Shown here: positions 12,569 to 22,957 of the stretch, piece after piece
How the letters are laid out: each line of letters starts with the position of its first letter
Numbering within the stretch: the first letter of the stretch is position 1
Assembly (NCBI GenBank): GCA_039545275.1
Contig: BCHS01000006.1
Location: forward strand, 558,001 to 622,000
Reading direction: 5' to 3'
DNA from: Pseudomicrostroma phylloplanum
Lineage: Eukaryota; Basidiomycota; Exobasidiomycetes; Microstromatales
Length of the DNA: 64,000 nucleotides
Notes under the pieces: model-generated
What the model saw: only the letters and a program-made list of their open reading frames with translations
The model's database searches: none
Told to the model about the DNA's origin: nothing
Position numbers and translations under genes: made by a program

Positions 12569-13538
12569 ATGGCCGCAAACGCCGAGTCATCCTTTCGCTC
12601 GCAGCTGGCCGGCTTCCGCTGGGCTCAGGGAGTCACAGACGACTCGCTCCCAGCAGCTTCAGCCGCCCCCGCCTCTGGCACCTCCTACTTCTCCTCCCTC
12701 TCCTCCTATGTCCCACTCCGCTCTGCCAATCGGTCCAATGAGGAAGAAGCCTATCTATCCCTCTCGCGGTGGGAGAGGTTCCTGGGATTCCTGGCCTGTC
12801 TCGCCGGCTCAGGCGTGTGCTTCTTGTTCAGCTTCCTGTTCCTGCTGAGCCCCATCCCTCGGCTCAGGAAGTTCGCATTGGCCTTCTCAATGGGAAGCAT
12901 GCTGTTCATGGTTGGGTGAGTACCGACAGTGTGTGACAGACATCGACTGCGAAGGCCGCCCGAAATGGGCAATGTCGATGGCGGTTCCGACCAGGGGGAA
13001 TTGCGTCAAAGTTACGTGCCGGCCACGGTATGCCTGGCGTTGCTGAATTGCAGCACGAGTGAGGGAGCTGGGTACACTTGAGAGGTCGTGTAGCCATTAC
13101 GCTTGCTCTGACGACTTGACGCTGCTGCAACAAGGCTCGTTGGCTGACACCTGCCTCGCCCGCCCTGCCCCTCACCTACACTCAGATTCTCTATCCTCTC
13201 CGGTCCTGTTGCACATCTCAAACACATGTTCTCAGCTCCTCGATTACCCTTCACAATAGCGTGAGTAGAACGTATATGACATTCACACGACGAAGAAGAC
13301 TGTAGCCTCACCCAAGCGCTGCATTTCCGGGCCCCCTCACAGCTACCTCTCGTCTCTTGCACTGACTCTGTACTTTGCGCTTGGGCCGCGGACAACTCTA
13401 CCGACACTGATTTCGGGGGCAGTGCAAGTCGTGGCGCTGGTAACCTATCTGGCTGCCTACTTTCCGGGCGGTGTGACGACGCTGAGGTATGGTGGCAGTA
13501 TGGCCGCAAGGGGGTTGGGATCGTTATTACCCATTTGA
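12569..13538 (+). CDS. SFT2: Sft2-like Golgi membrane traffic protein
   Basis: Exons 12569-12915, 13186-13260 and 13343-13538 give 205 residues. There are four membrane segments: RFLGFLACLAGSGVCFLFSF, then one beginning FALAFSMGSMLFMVGFSI, YLSSLALTLYFALG and GAVQVVALVTYLAAYFPGG. The family signature GPVAHLKHMFSAPRLPFTIAY and the C-terminal FPGGVTTLRYGGSMAARGLGSLLPI fit Sft2 closely. Sft2/Got1 proteins act in fusion of endosome-derived vesicles with the late Golgi. The N-terminal cytosolic region is Ser/Ala-rich. It is divergent from DPM2, with 279 bp between start codons. Confidence 0.92.
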
Positions 13539-13717
13539 GCCGTGCCGTGCATGCCTGTACAAGACCCGTCGGCAAAGTCATCATTACGCACATTGCTATT
13601 GCCGTGACTACTCTGCTATTTACAATTGCCTGACAAATCGGCCCGATCTCTCTTCAAGGATGCCCGTTGCCGCCGCCGAGATCCCGCTGCAGCGCATTTG
13701 ACGCGGTGTCAGAAGAG

Positions 13718-16045
13718 CTACTTCCTCCACCGCTCCAAGGTCTGCTCGACTTTGCGATCTTCTGAGGCGAGAAGTGAGTCTCCTACTTCACCGTCCTCAA
13801 CAATGGCAGAATCAGCAAAGTCTATAAGCCAGACGTGAGGCTTGACGAAGGCTTTGAGGTGGCCAAGAGGGGACTGATATGCCGGTGCTTCCAACGCAAG
13901 TCCCGAATCGCCTTCCGAGTCGATGACATCACGCTCTCCTAAGCTGCGCGCTACGGCGAGGAAGGCCTTGTCATCGAGCTGCATCTGGTGTTGAGCATCT
14001 TCCATCAGGCCTCGCAGCGTCCAGCTCTCTAGCGTCTCCGAGACCGAGGAAGAGGTGGCTTCTGAGTCAGTCGAGGCGATCTTTCTCCACTCGACGAGGA
14101 TGTTGGAGTTGCTGACGTCGCCGTGACAAACTCGGCGAGCATGCAATTGGGTATAGGCTGCTCGAACAGCGTATACAAGATCCTCGCCCCACAGATGCCT
14201 CCACAGTCGCTTCACGCTCGCGATCGTGTCGGCGCACAGATCCTGCAACATCAGCTTGTGCGCACTCGACTGAGGGTAGTCCTCTGGAGACACAAGGCCA
14301 TATAAGCGCGGTAGAAAGACGCCTTGAAGATCCTTGCAATGTTCAAAGATGCGCGTCTCCTGCGCGGTCCGCTCCCGTATGCCTTGACGATCTTCGTCGC
14401 TCGGAGTCGGCTCATCTGGCCCTTCGAACCTAGGCTCCGGCAGAGAGGCGTCCGGGTCTGGCATGGATGGGACTCTCTGCACCTTCAAGATGGCATGGCA
14501 ATCGCCAGGACCCAGACGTGGAAGAGCGCCAAGAGCAGGCCGACCTTTGCGCTCTCCTGATGGACCGCGTCCGGCGAGATGATCACGTCCTACCACACAC
14601 CAATGGAGGGCGGCGAACGTGCCGCCAAGGATGGGACCATAGCTGCAGACGTAATCCGTGATGAGCGGTAGACGATTGCCAAGGTCGTCGAGGTTCTCCT
14701 TGGCGCCTTCGCTGGGCTTTGAGGCCATCACAGAGCTTTTGGTCGCCGCCGATGCGCCCTGGCGAGGCCGTTTTGCAGGCGGCCCGAAATCTTCGCGGTC
14801 GTTGTTGCCGGGTTCGGGAGCCGCTGCCTTCGCGTCTGCCTCCCCCTCTCGCACCTGCGATGGGCTCTCTTGCAGGCCATGAACAACCTGCAGAATCCAA
14901 CCGAGCAGGAAGAACACTGTATTGGGCAAGTGTTCGAGCCGGAAGCTCGGAGATTCTTGGCCAGCAAGACCAGCCCTGCTCTGCTCGTTGGCCGCAGTGC
15001 ATGCCTGCTCACCGTCAAGGACGTCGCAGTACGACCCTACCGAGGCAAACACTAGCCGTACTTGACCGGGAGCGGTGTTGCTTCTGTGCACCTCGTAAGG
15101 CAGCAAGAGGCGACCCCAATCACCGACCAGCAAGCCAGGCCGACAGCCCGCCGCCACAGGCTGAGAGCACAATTGAAGCAGCAGCTTCAGTGTTTCGGAG
15201 TCGGTGAGGACTCCCTTTCCTTGTTTTTGGTCAAAAGGATCGTCGCGCGTGCGCACCAAGTTACCGGTATCTTTAGCGCTGCAACGAGGTTTGCTCTCAA
15301 TTGTGGCGACAACCTCGCGGCCTAGCGTGACGTAATAGTCAGCATCTGCCAGCCCCGCAGCCACAGCTACGGCGCGAGACGCGGCAAGTCGGAGATCTTT
15401 TGCGCGGGGCCTCGAAACGATCATGATCTTGCTAGATGACGAGCATGGCAAAGGGGCCTTGAATTCTGACCCGTTCTTTTCTGCTTCGGCCCGCCTCCAG
15501 CGACAGGCCGCTTGGCCAAGCTCGATTAGTACCTCAGTGAGGTATAGAGTCTTCCGCCCGTACATCCAGTTAAAGGGTACCTCTTTCGTTCCTTCATCCA
15601 CTAGAATATGATTCTCCAGCTTGGGAGCAAACAGTCTTCTTTGATCAAGCTTGGGAGCAGACAGTCTCGTTTGAGCAAGTACTGCTCGTCTAGGATCGTC
15701 CGCCAGATATGCGTCTATGACGTCGAGGAGCTCAGCCAAGAGGCGAGAAGACTTCGCCGAGATGCTCTTCGTGTCCGAGTGCTCCTCTATACCTGATGAT
15801 GTGACCGCAAGCTCTTCAAAGAGAGCTCTAGTCTTGAGTCCGGGAGTGGTGTGTGTAAGCAGCGGTTCGTCTTTTGGCTGGGTCTTCTCAACGTTGATGT
15901 AATACCCGAAGCCTGAATCGTCCCTGCAATCTCTCATCGGACTTGCCGTGTCTCCAGGATCTAAAGAGAGCCATGTCTCATCGGGAAACAAACGATCGAG
16001 ATTCGAATGGCGCACAGTAAATGTGCTTCCAGGTGTTGGGGCCAT
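13718..16045 (-). CDS. Protein kinase-like protein with possible N-terminal PD-(D/E)XK nuclease-like region
   Basis: Single-exon 775-residue frame. The C-terminal half (about 455-760) is a kinase fold with every core element visible: glycine loop YGPILGGTFAAL (469-480), lysine K521 in HAILKV, glutamate in AQETRIFEH (about 563-568), catalytic loop HGDVSNSNIL (D643, N648), and IDFAD in place of DFG (D742). This resembles the fungal FunK1-like/Bud32-like kinases more than Ser/Thr kinases. The N-terminal half has YYVTLGREVVATIESKP (238-253), preceded by acidic residues at 234 and 236; this D...E-x-K spacing resembles PD-(D/E)XK nucleases, which fuse to kinases in Crinkler-type eukaryotic effectors. 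The nuclease call is inference. Residues 415-450 are a low-complexity linker containing a PPAKRPR nuclear-localisation-like motif. No signal peptide. Confidence 0.6.
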   Translation of the reverse strand: MAPTPGSTFTVRHSNLDRLFPDETWLSLDPGDTASPMRDCRDDSGFGYYINVEKTQPKDEPLLTHTTPGLKTRALFEELAVTSSGIEEHSDTKSISAKSSRLLAELLDVIDAYLADDPRRAVLAQTRLSAPKLDQRRLFAPKLENHILVDEGTKEVPFNWMYGRKTLYLTEVLIELGQAACRWRRAEAEKNGSEFKAPLPCSSSSKIMIVSRPRAKDLRLAASRAVAVAAGLADADYYVTLGREVVATIESKPRCSAKDTGNLVRTRDDPFDQKQGKGVLTDSETLKLLLQLCSQPVAAGCRPGLLVGDWGRLLLPYEVHRSNTAPGQVRLVFASVGSYCDVLDGEQACTAANEQSRAGLAGQESPSFRLEHLPNTVFFLLGWILQVVHGLQESPSQVREGEADAKAAAPEPGNNDREDFGPPAKRPRQGASAATKSSVMASKPSEGAKENLDDLGNRLPLITDYVCSYGPILGGTFAALHWCVVGRDHLAGRGPSGERKGRPALGALPRLGPGDCHAILKVQRVPSMPDPDASLPEPRFEGPDEPTPSDEDRQGIRERTAQETRIFEHCKDLQGVFLPRLYGLVSPEDYPQSSAHKLMLQDLCADTIASVKRLWRHLWGEDLVYAVRAAYTQLHARRVCHGDVSNSNILVEWRKIASTDSEATSSSVSETLESWTLRGLMEDAQHQMQLDDKAFLAVARSLGERDVIDSEGDSGLALEAPAYQSPLGHLKAFVKPHVWLIDFADSAIVEDGEVGDSLLASEDRKVEQTLERWRK
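15618..15677. repeat. Imperfect 30-bp tandem duplication inside the kinase gene
   Basis: Two adjacent 30-base copies beginning with AGCTTGGGAGCA (at 15618 and 15648) encode the repeated decapeptide pattern TRLSAPKLDQ / RRLFAPKLEN around residues 127-145. The period of 30 keeps the frame. Confidence 0.75.
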
Positions 16046-16485
16046 GGCGGCGCTTGAGGCGAGGTGGACGAATGTATCAATTACTATCGGTGAGCGTCTG
16101 AGTCTGAGAGATTGAGTTTGTCATCAGAGTGAGAGTAAGAGGACATGTGTGTGTGTGCGGTGGTGGAGAGAGAACCTTTGTGTGTGTTTTGCGTTGGAGT
16201 GGTCAATCAGGTACGTAGGTAGAAGAGGCCCGCTTCAGGGCGGACTCATGGCGGAAAGAAATTCCCCGAGTCGATCGTCTCCTCCACGTCGCTTTCCGTC
16301 TCGTCTCCCTTCCGCTGGCTGTGTAGACGTCCGATGGTGCCGCTTCCTTCTCCCACCCTCATCAACTTTGGTAGTCCAGTCCTTGCATTGCGCATCTTGC
16401 CATTTTCTAATCATCAAGCTCTTCCTGTCATCATAAAAGCAGAAGCTATCTGGGCGACTCACAGCTAGCCACTAGAGCACACAGA
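16046..16485. promoter_or_regulatory. Divergent promoter region, kinase gene and aldose epimerase
   Basis: The neighbouring genes read outward. A short GT-rich stretch (about 16146-16195) is present. There is no coding signal. Confidence 0.45.
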
Positions 16486-17946
16486 ATGACCTCTTCAGCA
16501 TCCGAGCAATCCTCCACATTCAACCCGTTCCAGCCCGTCATTCTCGAGCACCCCGCCGTGCCGGACCTCCAAGCCCATATCCTACCATATGGTCTCACCG
16601 TGCACCGTCTCCTCCTGAATCGACGTGCTCGAGATCTCGCGCAAGATGTCCCAGAGTCAGAAGAGTCTGTTGAGGTGTATGACCTGATCATTGGACCCGA
16701 GAAGGAGACCGATCATCGCGATGCAGGGCGCAACTTCTTTGGGCCTGTCGTCGGCCCTTACGCCAATCGCCTACCTGCTGGCCTGACCCGCTTCGCACAC
16801 TCAAATCAGAGAGGAGGGCAAGAGGCAGACATTCTCGAGGACGACATCAACCTCCCTGAATGGTCAGGGCCGGGGATCTCTCACCACGGAGGCCCAGAGA
16901 TTGCCGAGCCGAAGAACAGCAAGCTCCAGTCGGGCCCTTTTGACAGAATGATCTGGCAGCCAATCGCTGCGAAAGAACAGCTCGAAGAGTCCCTGTTCTC
17001 TCACCTCGAGCTCTCTTCCATCTCTGTCGCTGGCGTGGCCTTCAGGCTGTTCCGGATCGACTATGAAGAAACCGCTGTTGGGGCTCGTCAGACGCCGCGA
17101 GGGGTCCGCGTCGAGGCCCTCTTCACACTGTCGAGCTCTTCGCCCTCTGTAGCGACTCTTTTCGAGGTTCTCCCTCAAAGCGAGTCAGTTGGCATACTCG
17201 GAGTAGAGTATCGAGCTCGGTTCCACGAAGGAGGCTCTGGCTCCAATCAGCTCACGCCTCTCAATATCACCCAGCACTGGGGGTTCAATCTCTCCGCCTC
17301 GGATCCAACCTCTGCTGTGCAGAAGGCCGAGGGTGGTCAGATTGACGCTCACCAGCTGCGCATACTGAAGCCTCGCGGTGAAGTCGGAGTCATGGAGCTG
17401 CAGAGCAATGGTATGCCCACCGGCAAGCTCTTGCCTCTCGACGACAGCAGATCTGCCGGCCACGACTGGACAGACGCCGGCAGGGACGGCCTGGGAAAGG
17501 CCGTTGCCGAAGGCATCTCCGACGGTGGCTATGATCACTTCTATACCTGGCCCTTGAGCCCTGATCGGCTCTCAAAGGAGGAAGAGATGGCTCAGACTCC
17601 CCAGGCTCTGTTGCGTTCAGAATCTAGCAAGCTCACCCTTGCCTTCCGCACGAACCAGAGTGGCTTCCAGCTCTACACTGCGAACGGTCAACCTACGGCT
17701 CCAGCCGACCCAAAGGCTTCTGGAGGCACTCGGAAGTTGATCCACCGCACAGCTCTGAATCCGTCTGCACGAAGTGACGAGGGAGGCAACGCTTTGCGAA
17801 GCGCTGCCTTCATTGAATTTGGCCACCCTCATGCTACATTCTTGCACAAGGGTTTGCAAGACTTCATTGGCGGTGGGGAGGATACATTGCTCAGGGCAGG
17901 GGACACCTACCGCAACTGGGTCAGTATTGAGGTGCTTGATGGGTAA
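16486..17946 (+). CDS. Aldose 1-epimerase family protein
   Basis: Intronless frame of 486 residues. The galactose mutarotase-like beta-sandwich signature is visible: NFFGPVVGPYANRLPAG early (the VGRYANRI-type motif), HHGGPEI (catalytic-site His), NITQHWGFNLS (the second conserved His in N..H.YFNL-type motifs), and GGYDHFYTW near the end with the conserved acidic/aromatic motif. These enzymes interconvert alpha and beta anomers of aldoses or hexose-6-phosphates. At 486 residues it is longer than most (about 300-380), with extra loops, for example around residues 45-75. No signal peptide, so probably cytosolic. The substrate cannot be told from sequence. Confidence 0.85.
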   Translation: MTSSASEQSSTFNPFQPVILEHPAVPDLQAHILPYGLTVHRLLLNRRARDLAQDVPESEESVEVYDLIIGPEKETDHRDAGRNFFGPVVGPYANRLPAGLTRFAHSNQRGGQEADILEDDINLPEWSGPGISHHGGPEIAEPKNSKLQSGPFDRMIWQPIAAKEQLEESLFSHLELSSISVAGVAFRLFRIDYEETAVGARQTPRGVRVEALFTLSSSSPSVATLFEVLPQSESVGILGVEYRARFHEGGSGSNQLTPLNITQHWGFNLSASDPTSAVQKAEGGQIDAHQLRILKPRGEVGVMELQSNGMPTGKLLPLDDSRSAGHDWTDAGRDGLGKAVAEGISDGGYDHFYTWPLSPDRLSKEEEMAQTPQALLRSESSKLTLAFRTNQSGFQLYTANGQPTAPADPKASGGTRKLIHRTALNPSARSDEGGNALRSAAFIEFGHPHATFLHKGLQDFIGGGEDTLLRAGDTYRNWVSIEVLDG

Positions 17947-18106
17947 GGGCGGCGATACAGAAATTAATCGCAGATGGAATACGAACATGTAAATATTACA
18001 GATGACTGTCCACTAAAAGCTACCAGAAATATACAGACCCCTCGGTCGCGTGGAATTGCGTCGACTCCTGCTCTTATACCGACCCTATCCCTCCTTCTGC
18101 TTGCTC

Positions 18107-18682
18107 TTAGACCCTCCTCTCCCTATCCACTCTTGCCCAGTCGGAGAGCCTCGCAGCGTCTGAATTACCCGCCCGGGGTGGAGGTGTAGAGGCGGAAGCA
18201 TCCGCGGAGGTCGTGCTCTTCCTGCTCGAGCCGACCTTGCCAGCAGCAGCCTCAATAGCCCCGCGATTCTCGTTGAGTCGCTCCTCCCTTCTGGCCAGCC
18301 TCTCTGCCCTCATTCCTTCTCGAGTCGCTCGCAGGTCTTCCGGGTTGCGTGGAGGTTTCTGGGCGGAAAGGGTGGGAACCGGGACGGGAGGCGTTAGCTC
18401 TTGGCGCAGCCACTAGGGTGCTATGGTATTGCTGCTGCTCTCATGATTTACTCACGAATAGAGTTGATTCTTTTGGCCAGAATTCATCGCGGAGGGGCAG
18501 GACGTTCTTCTTGTACCAGTCTGGATCACCGTAATGGATCATCACTGCTAGGGGAAAGAAGAGGTAGCTGTTCGCGGGCAATGCATGGATAGGATGTTGT
18601 CAGTGTGGCTCAGACTTACATGTCAACATGTGTCAGTGACTCACAGCCCAAACTTGAAGACCTCTAGATTTGGTCCCGCCAT
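18107..18682 (-). CDS. PET100: Cytochrome c oxidase assembly protein Pet100-like
   Basis: Exons 18682-18645, 18567-18456 and 18358-18107 give 133 residues. The start MAGPNLEVFKFGLYLFFPLA is the hallmark of Pet100: an uncleaved membrane anchor directing it to the mitochondrial inner membrane. Next come DPDWYKKNVLP and DEFWPKE, as in the family. The C-terminal half is charged, then Ser/Ala-rich with no domain, and is longer than usual. Pet100 chaperones a late intermediate of complex IV assembly. The two introns are short and conventional. Confidence 0.88.
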
Positions 18683-19201
18683 GGTGAGAAGTCTCGCAGC
18701 CGCTGTACGCCGGGATGAGCCTGGATTGGGTATAGGCTGAGGTCTGCCTCGGCTTAGTCGATTGGGATGTGCGGCTGCTTCTTTTGCTTCCTTTCCGCCG
18801 TGCAGATCAACACACCGCGCGCGCTGTTGGATGACCGAGTGAGGTCACTCTGTTACTTCTCACAAGCAGTCAAGGGGAAAACCCACGACTGACAGGCAGA
18901 CAAGATACACACCATCACCTCCTTCGCCTTCACCTACAACGCCTACAAATACCCTCCGTCTCCCTCCTTTAGGCGAACGCCTTTGTCTTACACCACCTTC
19001 CTCATCTACAACGACTCTGATTTGCAGCACCTCACGGCCTGCCACATTCTTCTCGACCCACTTGTCCCTAAATTTCCAACGCATAGCAGGCCAGGCAACA
19101 GATAGATAGATTGCTTGCCTCTTAGCTCCCCCATTTCAAGCGCTGCCATCGCCTACAGGCATAATCCCTCTTTCCTTCTCAAGCCCATTCAGCCTTTGAC
19201 C
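18683..19201. promoter_or_regulatory. Divergent promoter region, PET100 and KAP95
   Basis: Head-to-head genes. The plus strand is CT-rich toward the KAP95 start (19120-19200). No additional gene seen. Confidence 0.45.
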
Positions 19202-22120
19202 ATGAACGCAGCAGAGGTGCTTGCCAATACTCTCTCGCCGGGTAGGTAGTCATATGATCTCACATAACGGCTATCGCAGCTTACTCTTTGCCGATCGCTA
19301 ATCTTCTCTCGAACCCTTTTGATCTTCTTCCGGGCCCTCAGATGCATCCATTCGAGCTGCTGCCGAAAAGCAGCTGGAGGATGCTTCCCGAGACAACTTC
19401 GTCAGTATATACACGAGCACTTGCGAGCTACGAATGCTCCAACGATACTGACCAACACTCGTCCGTCCACTACATCATCCTCTTCCAAACCTCTACACAG
19501 CCCGCATACATCAGCATGCTCGCGACTGAGATGTCCAACGATGGCGTCGACATCGCCCTCAGGACAGCAGCTGCGCTAGCGATCAAGAACTCCCTGACGG
19601 CCAGGGAGGCACCTCGTCAGGAGGAATACACCCAGAGGTGGCTTGCGCTGCCACAAGAGGGCAGAAGCGAGACGAAGGGCAAGGCTCTTTCCACACTTGC
19701 TACGCCCAACGAGTCCGTAGGCAGAAATGCCGCTCAAGTTATCGCCGCCATCGCGGCCATTGAGGTGCCAGCTGGCCAATGGTCGGAGCTGATCGCTCAG
19801 CTCCTCACTGCTATTCGGGATCAGTCCAACGAGAGGCTCAGGCAGTCGGCCCTGCAGGCTATCGGTTTCGTATGCGAGCAAGTGGTGAGTAACCGCTTCC
19901 CTCTTGGTGGACATCCAAGGATGCCTTTCGCTGGTAGCTAATGAGCGGTCTCTTCCCCCCGATCGGTGACAGACGTCTACTGCTCTTTCGGCTCAATCAA
20001 ACGAGATTCTCACCGCGGTCGTTCATGGTGCTCGCAAAGATGAACCATCGACTGCTGTCCAATTCGCTGCTATTCAGGCTCTCCTCAACTCTCTAGAATT
20101 CATCAACGACAACTTCGAGAGGGAGGGAGAGAGGAACTACATCATGCAGGTCGTTTGCGAGGCTACGCAATCTCCTGATGTGAATGTGAAAGTTGCCTCA
20201 TACGAATGCCTGGTCAAGATCATGCAGCTTTACTACCATCAGATGCGGTATTATATGGAGCAGGCACTGTTCGGCCTCACTGTATTGGGTATGCGGGACC
20301 CTGAGCAGAAGGTTGCTCTGCAAGCCGTGGAGTTCTGGTCTACTGTCTGCGAAGAGGAGATCGAGTTGGCCGAGGAGGCTGCGGAGGCTGCAGAGTACGG
20401 CGAGGAACCGTACAGGATGTGCTACAACTTTGCTCGCATCGCTCTCTCAGAGATCACGCCTGTCATCATGGACCTCCTGAAGCTGCAAGACGAGGATGAC
20501 GATGAAGACGACTGGAACGTATCGAAAGCGGCAGGAACATGTATTGGTCTACTGGCCAACTGTGCCCAAGACGACATCGTTCCTTTGGCCATTCCTTTCA
20601 TCGAGCAAAACATCAACAGCGCTGAGTGGCAAGCGCGAGACGCCGCAATTCTCTGCTTTGGTTCCATTCTAGACGGTCCCGAACCCACAAAGCTGACGCC
20701 TTTGGTTGAGCAGGCATTGCCCAGGGTCATCGAAATGTTGCGCGACAGCAGCGTAGCCGTCAAGGACAGTGCAGCCTGGACGCTGGGGAGGATCACTGAC
20801 CTGCTTTCGCAGACCATCCAGCCAGAGACACAGCTGCCCAACCTGATCAACGCCCTCGTCTCCAGCCTGCAGGATGAGCCTCGTATCTCCTGCAACTGCT
20901 CTTGGGCACTCACCCGTTTGGTCAGCGAATTTGGCGCGGAGCCAGACTCTCAGTCTGAGATGGACGCTTCGAAGGGTGGTGACGGGTTCTCGGCCACTGC
21001 GACCATTTCGCCATACTTCGAGCTGATTATCAATTCACTCCTCCAAATCGCATCACGGCCAACAAATGAAAGCAACTCGAGAAGCGCTGCTTTCGAAGCC
21101 ATCAGCACAACAGTGGACACTGCCCCTCGCGATTGCATTCCTCACGTCAGCACCGTCATTCTTCAGCTCCTCGAGCGCCAAGAGAGCCTCAACGGCATGA
21201 CAGATCAGCTCATCGGTCTCGATGACCGCAACAATTGGGTGGAGATGCAGGCCTCAATCTCGGGCGTCATCAGCGCTGCTTTGCGTCGCCTGGGCCGCGA
21301 GCTAGTCCCGCTAGGCGACCGAATCATGACCAGCTTGTTGACCTTGATTCAGCACGGCACCAAGATTCCTGCTGTGCTCGAAGACGCCTTCCTGGCGGTG
21401 GGCTCTGTGGTCCAAGCGTTCGGCACGGAGTTTGAGAAGTACGTGGAAGCCTTCTTGCCTTTCCTTGTGGGAGCTGTCAACAACCACGAAGCCACTCAGC
21501 TGTGCAACGTGGCCGTCGGAGTAGTCGGCGATCTCTGCCACGGTATCGAGTCGGGCATGGCCAAGTATTCCCAGCAGATCATGACATCGCTCTTTGAGGG
21601 CCTGCAGAGCTCTGTTATCCACCGCGACGTGAAGCCCACTATCCTGCGATGCTTTGGAGACATGGCACTGGCAACTGGAGCAGCTTTCGAGCCCTACCTT
21701 GCTACCACGATGGCTGTTCTGCAGCAAGCCGGATCTACGGTCTTGCCAGACGAAGGCTACGCAATGCTTGACTATGTGAACACGCTCAGGGAAGCCGTCG
21801 CAGAGGCCTTTGTCGGCGTCATCACTGGCTTCAAGGCGGTCAACCGGGTGGACCTCATTCAGCCGTACATTGAGCTCGTCTTCAGCTTCCTCACTTTCAT
21901 TGCCTCGTATCAGGTCGAGAGGGGGGAGACGCTGCTCAAGGCATGCCTGGGCCTGATCGGTGATCTGGCAGGCACCTTCCCCAACGGAGAGCTCAAAGCT
22001 GCCCTGTCGCAACCGGCCATCACTGAGCTGATTAAGGCTGGACGAAGCAGGACGATGGCCCAGAGCACCAGGAAGCTTGCCAACTATGCAAGAGAGGAAG
22101 TGAGGAAGGCGACCAAGTAA
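19202..22120 (+). CDS. KAP95: Importin subunit beta-1
   Basis: Exons 19202-19241, 19342-19400, 19501-19884 and 19973-22120 give 876 residues, the usual importin beta-1 size. The short first exons encode MNAAEVLANTLSPDASIRAAAEKQLEDASRDNF, the first HEAT repeat. The rest is a HEAT-repeat solenoid with recognisable sections: LQAIGFVCEQV, MQVVCEATQSPDVNVKVASY, the acidic loop DEDDDEDDWNVSKAAGTC (RanGTP/importin-alpha contact region), SAAWTLGRITDLL and SCNCSWALTRLV. The end YAREEVRKATK is typical. With importin alpha it carries classical NLS cargo through nuclear pores and is released by RanGTP. Confidence 0.97.
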
Positions 22121-22957
22121 GGAGAAGGCCAATCCTCTCAGCTCGCGGGACCCCGATAGAAGTTGCTTTCCTCTTTCGTTTTCTGCACGGGCGGTACAAA
22201 GAGACGAGGGCACGAACTGCCCGAGTCTCTTTGCAACGTCTTTTTGTTCCTCGAGGTAGACGCATCATTGTGCGACGATTCGTCTTTGCCAAGCTTGCGC
22301 TCCTCGAACCCCGAATGTCCGTGTCTTGGTCATACATACATACATCTTCCAACATCATTGTCACCTCACGCCGCCACGCCTGTCCACCGATCCCCCACGC
22401 TGTCTCTCTACACATTCAAGCTTGTAACTATGCGCGATTGCTGCCACGCAGTGATATGTGTGAGTGATCGTAGAGCAGGTGCTGCGTTGCCCGCCGCGCG
22501 TGATCGTCTCTGTCGTCGCAACTCCTAGCGACAGCAATCGTAGTGGGCGTGACTGTTAGGATGCGCACCGGTGTGCGTGCATTGATGGCTTTGCTCTCGC
22601 TCCTTGGCCCCCGCGCCGCGCCCCCTTTATTGCCGTTCAGGGCTGCTTTCAGGGCGGCGGTCGGCGAGGGCGAGATCACAAAGGGGGAATGGTCCGCTCA
22701 GGAACGACATTGGCCAGCATGAAACCCGAAGAGTGACTGACTGTTTGGTCCACGTACGCATGGCGCCGCTGCTGCTCACGCCCCATCCTCACAGCCGTAT
22801 CGTGTCATTCGCTCAACACTCTTGACAATTCGCCTTGTGTCCACGCGCCACCTTCTCCTCTTTCTCTACTCCTGACGGCAGGTCACTGTTTTGTCATTGC
22901 AAAGGTACTCGCGCACTAGTTTCTCCCCCCTCGGTCCACAACTGGTGGATCAAGGTC
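22121..22957. other. Intergenic between KAP95 and the surface-protein gene
   Basis: About 840 bases with the KAP95 3' UTR and the promoter of the next gene. No ORF here has a recognisable product. A missing upstream exon of the next gene could lie here. Confidence 0.35.
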
